In this document: one piece after another, positions 47,770 through 61,868 of the stretch | Numbering within the stretch: position 1 is the first letter of the stretch | Layout of the letters: every line of letters begins with the position of its first letter | DNA from: Galbula dea | Taxonomy: Eukaryota > Chordata > Aves > Piciformes > Galbulidae | NCBI GenBank assembly: GCA_013399015.1 | Contig: VWZX01006702.1 | Coordinates: forward strand, 1,864,462-1,928,461 | DNA length: 64,000 bases | Direction: 5' to 3' | Program-made: the position numbers and the translations under genes | The notes under the pieces: generated by a model | Told to the model about the DNA's origin: nothing | Database searches by the model: none | The model's input: the letters and a program-made list of their open reading frames with translations, nothing else

Positions 47770-47799
47770 CAAAACAAAACAAACAAACAAACAAACAAA
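47770..47799. repeat. (CAAA)n microsatellite
   Basis: CAAAA units followed by five or more CAAA units. Confidence 0.85.
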
Positions 47800-50605
47800 G
47801 CCAGGATAATATTTGTCTATATTAAAACAGGGTGAATCACTGACAATAAATTAAGAAGGAGGTTCATGCTGCTGCTGAATCCTATGTGCCGGGCAACTTC
47901 AAGCATCTCTGTTGTCTTGCCTACAGGCACATCTATGCAGGCAAGTGCCATTGCGCCCTCCAGTCTGATGTGCTGCTGTTGCTGTTTATACTCTTCTGTT
48001 CATAGTCTGTGACCCAAAGACAGACAACCTACAGAAAACCCTGTGTGTCACAAGCCAGGTAGACTACTTTCCATCAATTCACCTTTGTTTGGGTTTCCTT
48101 TTTTTTTAACAGAGAATAGATGTTATTACACATCCCAAATCTGCTCGGGTACCTTCACGGTTTGCTGATCTTCTTTCAGGAAGCAGTGATAAGACGACTT
48201 TTTTTTTTGCACACTTTGCCCTTTTTGTAAACAAGATCTATGCCAATCCTCTCCATCTGCTGATCTGTGTAAGCAAACAGCCTTGGCTTAAGAGGCAGTA
48301 AGCTTTGGGATGTCACAGTTTGTACTGCAGAGGAAGTCTGACCGTGGCCCAGAACTTTTAAAGCTCTGTAATTAATACTCTGCTTTCTTGCACTGTTTCT
48401 TCTTCTTTTATGTTTCAACGTTGTCTAAAGTAAAATTATGTCATCACGTGTAGCCATTAACCTAAATAAAATATAATACTTATTTTCAAGTGAGAATAAT
48501 GACAACCGACAACAATCTTAGAGTCACTGTCACTGGATTACTGAGGCTTTGCTTATCAAAGAAGATGGGATAAACAAGACAGCAAGGTTAGTATTTTTAA
48601 TCTTCCTAAGCCTTTCAGCAGAATTTCTATTCTTGTAATCAGACGCCACAGGTATTCCTTGGCTTGTATATACCTCTTTAAGATATCATTACTTTTCTCT
48701 GCTTTGAAATATGTGAGACCCTCAGGCAATTCACCTCTGTGTCTGGTTTCTGCTTGTATTTTCACATTAGGGAGCAGATTTGCTAAGAAGATCCATTTTG
48801 AACTTAGGAGAAACACTGCTGGTTTGTTACCACATTAATCCATTCTGGATGACAAGCCCCTGCATTAACGTGCATCAACATTCTGTCTCCAGAAATCCAG
48901 ACTCCTGATTGTGACTTCTGTGCTGTAAGTTCACTGGTCAGTATGCCCAAGGAGCACTTGCAAAACTCTTCACTTTTTAAAAAATAAACTTCCCCTCCCC
49001 CCGCATTGATAACTACAAAATCTGCAGCAATTACACTTGCAATGAATCTTGGTCATTGGCTTCCTTACACCTCTTGCTGAACACTGTATTTGCATTTTCT
49101 CCAGAGAAAGTTCCTATACCAGGGATCTCCACGGTTTGCCAAAAAGGAAAGCAGAACCAAAGCAGCTTATTTTCACACTTGCACTAGAAAAGGCTGTTTG
49201 GAGTTGGCAGAGAGGGTGCATTACGTTATGCTTTCTGTTCCAGAGGTGAAGGTCACAGGGATCGATCCTTGAGTCTAGTCAAATACTTAAATCTGTTTCA
49301 TCTTAAGAACACAGTACAGGCGTAAGTTGCACGCACTCCTCAAAAAAAGAGCCTCAGATAACCTAAACTTTTAAGGAGCCCCACAAAATCAAGCTGAGAT
49401 GTGTCAGTGGAGAAGGCAAGGAATTAGAAGCTGAAGGGAGTGGTAACAGTGACTGCTGGTTCCTGGAGAACCATAAGAGGAGATGTGCTGAAGTAAACCT
49501 TCTCTTCCCTCATCTACATATGCATGGGCAGGCATATCTATTTGTGTATATATAAACAATCCAAATCACTGCCAAATCAAAAGTTGTTCTTCCAAATAAC
49601 CTGTGGGCTATGCTCAGGAAAATACAACAAACATAATTATAAAAAATGTGACTGATTCCCTCAACTACATTTCAAGCTCTGTGTTAAGTAACAAGCACTC
49701 TTTTCCTCTTCCCATCTTCCCATCTTTTCCCTCATAAAGGGGTTACAGCTATACTGTTTTGTTCTGGTCATCACATCCCAAAGGACAGTAATGAAACTAC
49801 CTTTTTTGTTTTCCCTTTGTTCTCACAGCAAGCATGCAGTCTCCCTTTTGTGATTCTTCTTGGGTGGCAAGTTAACAAAGAGACACGTGGCTTTTTACTC
49901 TCATTGGAATCCAACAGTATTGTCCCTTTTTCTTTGGTGCAAGATAGCACACTTGACACTATAGGCAGAAACTAATTCAGCCAGTTTTTCTGGGAACAGA
50001 CAATTTATTTAGGAAAATTTGCTAATATTTTTTTACATTGTTTAACTGCATGAAAGACTGACCACAAAGTGGCTAAACTGGGATGGATTATGAGGAGTTA
50101 CTGAGAGATCATGAAGGGGTGAGAAGAAGAGCAATCCACTTTTCTGAATCATTAATCTAGTTAACATATTAATCAGTTCCTAAATAGAACAACACATGTC
50201 TTTTTATTCATTCTGAGATCTATTTTAAATGAAACACTATATTAAAAATATGTAAAATAATAAGAATGGGATATCTATTTGAAATACCAAAGGCAGACAA
50301 ACACGTCTGAGCATGGCTTATTGTTCACTTTTCCTTCAAAATGAGCATATGCTGCTAATGATTTTTTTTTCCCCATATATGCATCCTGGCCATGCATTAT
50401 TAAAATCAACATACACAAATCAGAAACTAATATGACAATGGAGAATTAGTCTTCATTCACTCTACTGCAAGTGGAACTACTGACCAAATATACATATGTA
50501 TATATAGCTATAAAAGAATATTTTTCATTAGTTAGAACTAACAGCAATTTGGTATACAATATGAATTATTGAGTGGAATTTGGCTCCGTAAGAATGTTAC
50601 TATTA

Positions 50606-50630
50606 CACAGAATCACAGAATCAAAATACA
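50606..50630 (-). mobile_element. possible CR1 3' terminal remnant
   Basis: CACAGAATCACAGAATC is the reverse complement of the CR1 terminal octamer repeat, but no CR1 body follows to the right, so this may be coincidence or a very short insertion. Confidence 0.35.
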
Positions 50631-52657
50631 GTCATAGACAGCAACAGGTCTAAGGGCTGAAGAAAGTTTAGGCATCTCCTAGGATCTCCTTGGTAATTCT
50701 TACATGCGATGGTGTTTCTTTGCCCCTGATACACAGCCTGTTTCACTGGCTGCCTACGTCTGAGGTCCCCAGGCAATTTCTGATCAGGTCCACACCAGCA
50801 AGGCAGGCAGGACAGCAGGGTCAAAAAGCCGAGCAGTGTGTGAGGCATAACAGGTGAGAGGCAGGAACACATACTAGGGCTGAAAAATGCATAGCTTGTT
50901 CATGCAGAGTATATGACACTTTGGTAGCAATACACTAATTTCTATTCCTCATGAGATAAATAAAAACCCATGTGAGATGCATAAGAGCAAGACAGGAAGG
51001 CTTTCTTGAAGAGAACATGGTATTACACGGCAAGAGATAGCGCTGTCTGTTTTCAGACAGAAATTTGGGGATGAGCTGCTAGTGACACTGACAACAGTGA
51101 GATTTCAATGACACAAAAACCATCTTATAATTTTTCATCTAGCTATTCTCTTTGTCCTTTAAATGGATACTTGGAACATGAAACGATTAATTTGGAAAAT
51201 CTCAAGTATCAGAGAATGTGATGAGAGCGGTGGAGCTGGAGCCTAAACACAACTGAAACCCAGGTAATTTATTTGGCTTTCCATCCACTTCCAAATAATC
51301 TCAGTCTATTTTCTGAAGTCCTACACTTGGCTCCTCCTGGATACCTGCTTACTCACAAAAAATCCTCTGGTCCTCTATACGGCCTTGTCAGAGTTGCCAC
51401 AACACAACAGTAACTATCTTTTTTTAAGCAATGGATCTTTGGAAATCACAAAAATAGCCTTTAAATACCCTGTTAGTCTTGTGTCAGACCACAAATATGT
51501 ATGATTATGTGCAAAGGACAGATCTAGACTCTCGCCTAATGTCAGCAAACTTCTTCAATCCCATGTGGAGTAATGAAGCTAAGAGGTTATCATCTCTCCT
51601 GGAACCTAAAGCCACTGCATGGCTATTAAAGAAAATTAGCCCAAAACACCAGCACACTAGTGGTGATGTGCGCTGAACAACTTTTTGTAGGGGGAAAGCA
51701 TGTTTATGAGTTTCCCTTAAGCAACACAAGAAGACCAATCTCCTCATGTTAATGCAAGATCCTGGACTTTAATTTCAAGTTTGCTTTTCTCCGCAAGGCC
51801 TCTTGCTTTATACTGCTGGCCAAGATTTTCAAAATTAATCATAAACATCTTAGATGCATCAGTGTTCCTTAAGAGCCTAGTCAGAGTCTAAAAAGAGGTG
51901 TTCAGGCAATGAGGAAGTTAGGACTAGGGAAATGGTTGTTGCAGTGGCTATTTCAAGAGGCAAAGGATCATTCCAGAAATGAGCAAAAGAAAAGGAAAAT
52001 CCAGACATAAAATAAACACTTCCTTGGATCAAACCACAGACAAGCAGTTGCAGGTTAGGTCTGAATACCAGACTATCTCAGTCTACAACATGTAAATACT
52101 TATCTATAGTGTGAAGCCAAAACTATATAGCCAGATTGTTTTTTTTTCTCTCTGTAGACCTCAACTCAAAGAAGTCATGTTATGATTTATAAGAAAAACG
52201 TGATTTCTAACTCAGTATTCATCAGAAATATATAAAGATCTTCAATAAGGTTGAAAAATAATCCACATTCTGGTCACAAACAGAAAATACATATTTTAGG
52301 CTATTTTAGAATTTCTTTTCTTCTGTAGAAAGCTTTGGGGCTCTGCATATGTTAAAGTTTAATTAAATTCCTTTCCTAAAGGCTGCTCTTTATTCCAAAA
52401 GGCTATGCCAAAATAACGATTTTTGGTGCTTATATTCATCTGCCAACATAGCTACTAGATTACTTACTGACCTATACTGTGCCAGGGGAGAAAGGAAGCG
52501 AATTAACTGTTGGGCAATTGCTTAAGGTATCCTAGCTTTGAAAATAGAATGCTTTGCACATGGCACATCAGGGAACATCTGAGTTTGCTAGAGTGAAAGC
52601 TGCAAAGTTTTTCCTTTTGTAGCAATCCAGTCCTGTCATGTTTTCAAGAACACCGTG

Positions 52658-54490
52658 GTCCAGAATCAGAATCACAGGATACCTGAGGCAGGAAGCACCT
52701 CTGAAGACAAGCTATACAACTCCTTGCTCAAAGCAGAGTCAGCTAGAGCATGCTGCTTCAGCCTGTGTTCAGTCTGGTTTTGAATATTTCTGTGGATGAA
52801 GACTCCATACCTCTTCCAGCGTCCAACCATCTTTACAGTAAAGAAAATAAGCTTTTTCGAAAGTTTAAGTACAATCTCCTGTATTTCAATCTATGCCCGT
52901 TGATTTTTGTCCTTTCCGTACCACTGAGAAGCATCTTTCTCCTCCTTCACTCCCTCCCAATACATCGATCAGATTCCCCTGAGCTTCCTCTTCTCCAGGC
53001 TAAACAGTCACAGCTCCTTCAGCCTCTCCTCGTATGACAGATGCTCCGGTGCCTTCATCACCTTAATCACCCTCTTCTGGACTTCTTCTCAACTATGTCT
53101 ACGTCTTTCTTGTACCAGGAAGACTAAAACTGGACACAGCACTCCACTGGTGACCTCACCAGTGCTGAGCAGAGGGGAAGGAAGACCTCCTTTAGTCTGC
53201 CGGCAATGCTCTTCCTAATTGCAGCCCATTGGTTGCTTTTGGCACAAGAGCATGCCATTAGCTAAAGATCAACTTGGTGTCTACCAGGATCCCCAGATCT
53301 TTCTCTGCAGAGCTGCTTTCCCGCTGGTAAGCCCCCAGTGTGTACTAGTACCTAGGGTTATTGCTCCCCTGGGGCAGGACTTCACATTTTCTTTTGCTGA
53401 ATTTCATGAGATTCCTGTCAGCCCACTGCCCCACACTGTTGAGGTCCTTCTGAATGGCAGCACAATCCTCTGGCTGTGCCACTCATCACAGTTGTTTCTT
53501 TTTTCTCTTCCAACATGTTAAGGTGCACTCTGTCGCATCATCCAGGCAATTAATGAAGGAATTGGCCCCAGTATTGATCCTTTGCATATACATGCTGACG
53601 ATGATCACAATTTGAGCCTGGCAGTTCAGCCATTTTTCAATCTTTCTCACTGTTTACCTAGTCTACATTTCCTGAGGCTGCCTGTGGGGTTATTAAGGGA
53701 GACAGTGTTGAAAACCTTACAAAAATCAAGACAAGCAACATCAACTCTTCTTTTCTCATTCACTAGTCCAGTCATCTCTTTGTAGAGGGCTGTCAGGTTG
53801 GTCAAGCATGATTTCCTCTTCATAAATCCTTGCTGACTACTCCCAGTAGCCTTTTTGTCCTTATCATCTTTGGAAATGGTTTCCAGGTGGATTTGCTCCA
53901 TCACCTTCCCAGTGACTGAGGTGAGACTGGCCAGCCTGCAGTTCCCTAGATCCTCCTTCTTGGCCTTTTTGAAAATTGCAGTGACACTTGCCTTCTTCCA
54001 GTCAACAGGAACTTCTGATCACCACAGTCTTTCAAAGATAACGGAGAGTGGCCTCACAATGACATCGAGCAGTTCCCTCTGCACTTGTGGTAGCACCCCA
54101 TCAGTCCCCATGGGTATGTCCAGTTTATTTAAATGTTCCCCAACCTAATCACGCTCCACCGAGGGTGAGTATTTCTTGCTCCAGACCTTACTTTTGCGCT
54201 GAGGACCCTCGGACTCCTCAAGGCCAGTCGAATCAGTAAAGAATGGGACAAAGAAGGCATTGAATACTTCAGCTTTCTCCATGCCTTTTGTCATGAGATC
54301 TCCCACCCCATTTAGAAGCAGGCCAACATTTTTCCTAGTCTTTCTGTTGCTGTCGATGCACTTGTAGAAGCCCTTCTTGCTTCCCTTCGCAGCAGTGAGC
54401 TGTGCCTCCATAGGCAGTCTCACAAGCATTACGTTCCTCTAGTCCTCTCTAGTTCATGACTTTGCCCAAAGGCACAATCTAGCTGTCAAA
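52658..54490 (-). mobile_element. CR1 LINE fragment with large ORF2 remnant, inverted
   Basis: The longest CR1 copy in the window, about 1.8 kb. It runs from AATCACAGGATACCTGAGG (3' end) through the reverse transcriptase region. Minus-strand frames keep KGFYKCIDSNRKTRKNVG and FNAFF (54145-54429), then QGFMKRKSCLTNL and DFCKVFNTVS (53647-53904), which are consecutive pieces of the CR1 reverse transcriptase. Frameshifts separate the pieces and the 5' end is missing, so it is dead. It lies in the terminal intron of FBLN1, in the same orientation as the gene. Confidence 0.93.
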
Positions 54491-54586
54491 CTGCAGGCAT
54501 TTCCCAGACCACCAGATGCCTGCTGACTTCAGAAAGTTAATGTACACCTTAGAATCTTCCATCTCTCAAAAGTTAAATAGTCCTTT

Positions 54587-54616
54587 TCATTTTCTCTTTT
54601 TTTTTTTTTTTCTTCT
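54587..54616. repeat. T-rich run
   Basis: TTTTCATTTTC then about 14 T, next to the 5'-truncated end of the 52658-54490 CR1 copy. Confidence 0.8.
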
Positions 54617-55671
54617 TGGTGTGCGAAAGCTATCTATATTTCTCTCAATTATTTGTGACAATAACAACGTAGGCTCTTGCTATGTGGTGCTCTATAGTTT
54701 CTGATATAATCTGCTTTATTAATAAGTGGCTGCTCTTTGGAAAATGAAGTATTTCTCGGTAATCATCACTGCAGGCATCAAATCATATACAGAAAACCAG
54801 CTCTGAAGATATCATTAATCCTTGAGCTGCCACACCTGACAAACATAAATATGGTTCAAGGATTCAGAAAACTCATTAATCAAAATACAAGCACTGAAGT
54901 AGATTTTCTCTTGCTTTGAAGTATATTGCTTCATAACATTATGAATTAGACTTTCATTCAAGTTTGATGGTGAACACTTCACAAAATAATAGATTTGGAG
55001 AATCAAGTTAGAGTTGGATGTTAACAAGGTTTCCATGCTGATGGGAAACTGCTTCACAGGAATGTGGCTGCCTATACATACCTTTGCTGAAATTTTGGGG
55101 GACAAGATTTTCAAAAACATACTTTTCAAACATGGACCTCCCAGATCTTTACTCAAATTCTTATGAAAATGGACTAATTTTCACCTGTTGAGCAACCGAG
55201 ATCTTATAAAATGCTTCAGAAGTCAGTTTGGGCCTAAAAAGTCACACTTCCATAAACTACATGATACTCAGGGCAATTTCACCACTGGTTTAAGCTGATC
55301 AACAACAGTGACCCTATTATATTGTCCACCCCTTCCCTGGGATTAACACTGAAAGAAAAGAACCAAAAATGTAGCTTGCCCCACAAGCACTAATACTGAC
55401 AAGAGAGGGAGGGCAAGACACCCCCCAGAAAGAAACTGTAATGTAACAAGGTGGCCCTGCGCCTGTGACCATAAGCAACACCTGTTGCTCAGATCTCTCC
55501 CGTGCTCACAGTACCTCTTGACCACAGTCAGCGTTTATAGGCCAATTAAAGAAAAAACTGTGCTTTCAAGATCGTCTAGTTCTGTCTAAAGCTCTTAAGT
55601 AGTCACAGCCTTTGAAGTTTCCACACAGGTTACAAGTTTTAGTTTAAGTTTAGCTAAAACTGAATCTGCTT

Positions 55672-56066
55672 CTTTATGCTGAGGGAGCTGGGTCCTTTTA
55701 GCTTGGAGGAGGCTAAGGGGTGACATCATTTATGTTTTTAAATATGTGAAGGGTAAGTGTCAGGAGGATGGGGTCAGGCTTTTCTCGGTGAAGCCCTGTG
55801 ACAACACAAGGGGCAGTGGTTGTAAGCTGAAGCATAGGAGGTTCCGTGCGAATACAAGAAAAACTGTTTTCCCAGTTCGGGTGCCAGAGCACTGGCACAG
55901 ACTGCCCAGAGATGCTGGGGAGTCTCCTTCTCTGGAGAGATTCAAAACCTATCTGGACACACTTCTGTGTGACCTGGTCTAGGGAATCCTGTTGTGGCTG
56001 AGGGTGCTGCACTAGATGATATTTCGAGGTCCCTTCCAACTCCTAACATTCTGTGATTCTGTGATG
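55672..56066 (+). mobile_element. CR1 LINE fragment (3' part), direct orientation
   Basis: Plus-strand copy covering the end of ORF2 and the 3' end, finishing with CATTCTGTGATTCTGTGATG. The frame at 55746-55982 contains RANTRKTVFPVRVPEHWHRL, the typical CR1 ORF2 tail. It lies 1.2 kb from the preceding CR1 copy and in the opposite orientation. Confidence 0.93.
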
Positions 56067-58764
56067 CGCCTTTCATGTCACCTCTAAAGAAAAAGGAAAT
56101 CTCGGTCCAGGAATTACATTTCATAATGAAAAAAGATCTTTCTGCCTTACTCAACAGATCAGAAACTTGGGATTCAATTTATTACAAATGCTGTCCTTCA
56201 GCCATTCAATTAAGTTTAGTCTCATTAACACTCGAGCTTCTCTAGAAAGCTTTGATTGCTGAAATGCATCAAGACGCAATAAAGAGGCCTCATGGTATTA
56301 ATACATTTTTTGGCCAGAAACAAACGGTAAATACTTTCAAAGCTATTATCTGTCATGTTGGATCATATGGAGCCTTGGTATTATGAAAGAATTAAACCCA
56401 ACCTTTGATTTTACTGAGGTTTGGCTAGTTTACAAATACTATGATCTTTATTAAGGATACCAAGCAACTTCAGAGAGATGTGCTCTTATCTTGGTTTGGC
56501 AAACCTGAAGTGCTTTTAGATCTCTGGTTTGCCTTCCAGCCAAACCTCGCAATGGGTTTTAATGTTGACAATGCTGCGAAATCACTCATGCCTAAAATGC
56601 AATAACTGTACTTGAAGTAGCCTCATTAAAAAATAGTTTCCACCAAACATTTCTTAATCCTTCCTGTTCCACCTTGGAGAACGTGACATGCTTTATGTAG
56701 TGTAAGAATCTCACATATTAGAAAAACAGGTGGAAAAATTTCAAGGCTCAATATCCAAACTGTGCAAAATCACAGCACTCAGTCTCCTGATACTGTATTC
56801 CCACCGTCTTATATAGAGGAGGGTTAGTATCCATCACGGTACCTCATCAGGCACATGCAATCTCTCAAGTTAGTGAGAGTGGCTCAGTTTATCCAACCTG
56901 TCCCACAACCACATGAGTCCATTTCAGCCACGCTATGATACAGTAGCATATCCGTGACACCTGGGCAATTAATTATTGTAATCCTAAGCATTTCTTGGCA
57001 AAAAGCCACATGACAGTACTCAGCACAATATGGGCTTGTGATTCAATTTACCATGGAAGAAAGAGTATCTGATTCTGAGGATTTGGCATGAAAGCCCTAA
57101 GCGAGCTGCTCGGTCATCACCTAGAGGCAACAGCTCTGCTGGTATTGTTAGCAGAACTTGTGATGAGGGAAACTTTCTGAATCTCAATGTGTGTTAATCT
57201 CTGACCAAATTCTAAAAGTAAGGCTAAGATAGGAGGTCATTTCACCACATCTGACCCCTCTAAAAATAGAACTTAGGGTGGGGTTTCAAGTGAGCCGCAC
57301 ATTCGTGCATCATCCTGGAAAAGACTTACAGTATGCCTTGAGTCTCTTATCTACCATCTCCCATTTTTACAGAGTGAGTAGGTGCTACTACAGGAATGAG
57401 ATACTTGCTATCAGCACACAAACTCAGGAGAAGCAGCTGAATCAGCCACACAAATATTTCACACTTGGAGATCCTCAGTAAAGCAGGTCTCTAAACCAGG
57501 GCAAAGCACCTCAGAAGGCTGAATTCACACTAACATCTATCAGAGGAATTCCTATAGTATGTTTCTCGGTATACTAGATACCGAATCTGGCTTGATTTGC
57601 TCATTTATTTAACAGCTATTCCAGCCCACTTTTTAAAATTGTTACCAAAAAATGCATGCTCTGTAATCTGAACCAGGGATCTTTGGCATTCTCCTGAGCT
57701 GTTCCCTGACTCAGGCCATTTCTTTCCCAAGCTGGCAGGTTTTACACTTCACACCACAGTTCACAAAACTTGGTCAGAGTTGCAGTGCGATTTATCTGTC
57801 TACTGGTTTTATGGAAACTGTAACCAAAGGTGGTCTGTATGAATGCTTTTGTAGTATATGAGAAAAACATTGATCGAGGTGTTCAATTAATCAGATACCT
57901 GTGATGTGCTAGAGTGAAATTTGGCATTAGGAAGGTTGTTCTACTTGAGCACGAGACTCATTCTCACCAGAAAAGCACCTTCAGCAGTTCTCAGTGATGA
58001 AATGAAAATTCACCTCCTCCTCGAGTTGCTTGTTTGTCTCCAGAAGAGCTCTCCAGCCTGACATTTTTTTCTGGAGGGGAGGGAGGGTGTTGAGAGATTT
58101 CACTACTGAACAGTGCAGTCATCAGTATCCCAAAAGGGCAGGTTCAGGCAATAAACCTAGGATTCTCTTTACCAAATGGCTTCTGGGCACCCTCCTATCA
58201 CATGCGTAGCTACTAATTTCAGCAGGGCAACTTGGCATGAAGAAAATCACAAAATACTCTTTGATGAGGGGCTCCTCTTGTGAAAGGGGCAAGCCTAGAT
58301 GAAACCAGAACAAAGATGCTGAAAGGGACTGTGTCTTTTTTTAATGTAAAGCTGCAAAAGCCTGTTGAACAACCTGCTGAATTATGTCCCTGCTCTGTGT
58401 GCTCACTGTGAATGACCGGACAGAGTGGGTTTTGTATTGCCAGACACCATTGTTGATTCATGCTAATGACATTACAGTCATGACAAAAGGTGGCTATTGT
58501 TGCTTATTTTCTAGTAAGAATATCTGCAAGAGAATATAACGTACGTGCTGAAATCCTCACCCCTGTGAACACTGGAGCTCTCCTGGATACCCTGGCTCTG
58601 CCTGCACCTAGCCTTCATTTCCCTACAGAAAAGCAACTGTAAGGACACCCAAATCAGTCCAGGGATCTCATTATGCTAAACACCGTAACAAATGCATGGT
58701 AAGAGCCAGCCTGCCTCTGGCCCAAAGATAAAGAGTCTAGAGCAACAGAAGACAAGGGAGAAGC

Positions 58765-58870
58765 AGAAAGAAATGTGAAGATACTTGCCCAGCACTGCAG
58801 AGTGTGTCCAGGGACAGGGTTCAGAACCAAATCTTTTGCAACCCAGTGACTCCAACTTTAATGCCAGACC
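58765..58870 (+). mobile_element. MIR-like (CORE-SINE) relic
   Basis: AAGATACTTGCCCAGCACTGC, then GGGACAGGGTTCAGAACCAAA, then CAGTGACTCCAACTTTAATGC follows the order of the MIR core and tail. In the terminal FBLN1 intron. Confidence 0.55.
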
Positions 58871-61826
58871 ACACCAACGTTTCTGTGGTGGGCTTTGAAA
58901 ATACTTTGCCAACTGGGAGCGACCAAACTACTTACATACTACCCCCGCACTAAGGACAGGTTTCCTCGAAAGCCAAACAAACCTCCAGCCTCCTTCTCCT
59001 GCCCCCAACCAATATGGGATCCCAGAAGCACACTGTCCTATGGAATCTGGGTTTTTTTACCTTCTGATCATTTTTTAAAAGTCTCTCCCCAGCCTCTGGA
59101 ACATTACTAAACAACCACGATACTGCAGTAGAAATTAGACTATTAATAAATCCAGAGTTGTGCTATCAGCAGTTAAGACAATTTCTGTAATGGTTCAAAG
59201 GTAACCTCATATACTATCACACGTGCAAAACAGGATGGAAAGTCAGGACAGAGACAGCAGTGAAATCCTTGCAAATAACAATGGACAGCAGTAGTACAGA
59301 TCTGTAAAACAGAGAAGAAGTGCATTCAAGCACCAGCACAACACTTGTGAAAAGCTCTAAAGGTACCAGTGAAACTTTATAAATGTACTGCCTCTGGACA
59401 TTTTTGATAAGAATAGTACCATTCTGCTTAATAGGCAAGGAATATGCTTAGGTTAGTTTCAAAAGCAATATGGAAGATTTCAGCTGATCAAAACTACTTT
59501 TAGCTGTATTATGACATTTTAAAATCTTCCTGAAGTTTACCAGACTACAAGCTGGTATTACAGTCACCTAAGGAAATGAATGCATAGCTAAGGGGGGAAA
59601 TGTTTTATAACATCTGATAATACCTTAGGCATTGATAGGCATTTTTGTACAGGTTGAAAATGCATTCTTCATTTTTCACTGACAGCTGGTTAAAGGTGGA
59701 ATGCAATGAAAAGTCTATAAAAGCTTTAAAAAAACCTGGATAGGTCTGCACTTCTGTTTTAGTTCTACCCGTGCTAGTAAGTGATGTGCGGTCATTAACA
59801 GTATCTTTTGGATTCAGTGCCACCTTGGCCTATAACCACACCAGGCAACAGAGAGTCTGCAGTGCTTTTTGAATCAGGAAAGAAAGAGGTTTTGCATTTC
59901 TTTTTAGTACAGTGGGGTAGAAATACTGGAGGCAACTTTTTACACAATTCTTTTTCTTCAGCTTGCATGAAGTCTGCACGCTCTCACTCCAGCAGGCTGG
60001 CTTTTGTTCCTTCTCTTCCGCTGCAAGATATTTTCTGTAGGTCAGCACATCTAGTTTTGAAGTCTCTTCTTTCTTCTTTTGGCTCCTCCGTGTCTGATAC
60101 TGCTAAGCATTGATTCTCATTTGATATATTTTCTTTCTTCAACTTTGCATTACTGTCCTTGCCTCTTTCTCTTCCTACCTTCGTGCCTGCTCCTCCAACA
60201 TCTCCTTTGAGAAACCATTTTCTTCCTTTTCTAAGTTTCCCTGGGGCAGCTCTTTCCTCCGTTTCTGGTTTCTTCTTTTTCCCTCCTCACAACCTCTTCC
60301 TATACACTTACATCTCTTCCTATGACCTCAGCTGCTCTCTCTCCTTAACAATTAACTAACCAAACTGACCAGCCACTCATCATCCAATCCTACATATTTC
60401 TCAGCTTCACTAACATTCTCCTCGATGTCTTGGTGTCAGCTTAAAGGGATAATGGCTAAAACTGATGACCTGACTCCCTTTAGTCCATGATTCTCTGTCG
60501 GTGTTGAAGTCTTCTGTTTTCTTCTGCAACTCCATCTCTAACATCTCCTCTCATTCTCTAAAGCTTTACCAAAAGAAATCTCTGCCTTTTGGCTTTTTGT
60601 GTGTGCTACACTTTTGAGAGCATCTTGTTCCTTTCAATTCATACAAACACAGTTTAGATACGGGTCCTTCTCAAAGCATCATCTCTCTTCTTGTGACAGC
60701 CTAGTAAAAAACTGTTATACTAACGAAGGACTTCCTGCAAGAGCATCGTCACTGACCTGTCCTTTCTCCTTCTCTTTTCCCAGTGCTCCCTCCTTCATTT
60801 GAATCCCCTCATTGGTTTCCTCTGCTCTGACATCAAGTCAAAGTTTATTACACTGAACTCTTCCAGTAACACTAGTAACTATTTTGCTGCATTTTTTTGC
60901 CATATACTCTTATGCATTTTATGTCTCTGAGCTAGTCCATGTCTTTTCTTTTTAAAAAACAGAACCTCCTGTAGAGAAAATCTGCCTTGCAGAGAAAAGG
61001 TATTTGGCAATCTAATTTCCATCAGCAGAGGACAAAAAGCTTCCACGCTTTGGTCATTTCTCCTGAAATGCTACAACAGAATGAAACATGCTTACTATTC
61101 CTTTTACTCATGCACCTATCATCTATTCTCAGTGTAAATGTACTCCTTCCTCCACACTATAAGCAGCAAAGAAAGATTAAAAAATATACTACAGAAATTC
61201 AAGTGGCATATCTCCATCAGTGGCCATCAATCACGATGGTCCAGGCGTGCTTCCCCAGAAGTGCATAAACTGATGATTGCAGCAAGCTGGAAGACTACAT
61301 TTGGGAAAAGATTCCCGTACACCTGTCTGCTACTGACCCATATGTTGGACACTGGTTATGGAGCTAGTTGGGCATTTACTCTGCTACAGTCCCTGCGTTA
61401 CATCCCCAGAGTTCTTATGTTCCTGCAACTTAATGGGATGACCGCTAAAGCCAACTATGCCCTTTGTCTTTTTCCACCCTTGTACGAACCCTTTTTTGCC
61501 TTACAACAGGCACTCACTTTGTGAACTCCTGTAGTCTAGGATCCCATCCTATTTATATGTCTTGAGAACTTCCCAGCACTTTTATGGCAACACCTAACAT
61601 TCTGATTATTAATAACAAGAAAAATGACCTTACGGTGAGAGCAGCAGAACCGCTGCTGGCAGAATTATTTGCAATCCTAATTGCACACGTACAACATGCT
61701 GTCCTGAACCTCTACCCCTCTGGGGAATATCAGCTGGGGTTTTGTTTGGTTTTTCCTTTTCCAGTTCTGCTGCAGGCAGTTTACTTTGCAGCTTCCATCC
61801 ATTAATCTCACAGTACTTTTGCACAG

Positions 61827-61868
61827 AAGAATTAATTAAGACTCTTACATATAAGAATTAATTAAGAC
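61827..61868. repeat. 16-bp direct repeat
   Basis: AAGAATTAATTAAGAC at 61827-61842 and 61853-61868, beside a MIR-like relic. Could be a small local duplication. Confidence 0.75.

Noticed and set aside
61138..61524. 128-codon plus-strand frame
   Set aside because: No resemblance to a known family and no supporting signals; it lies within the FBLN1 intron.
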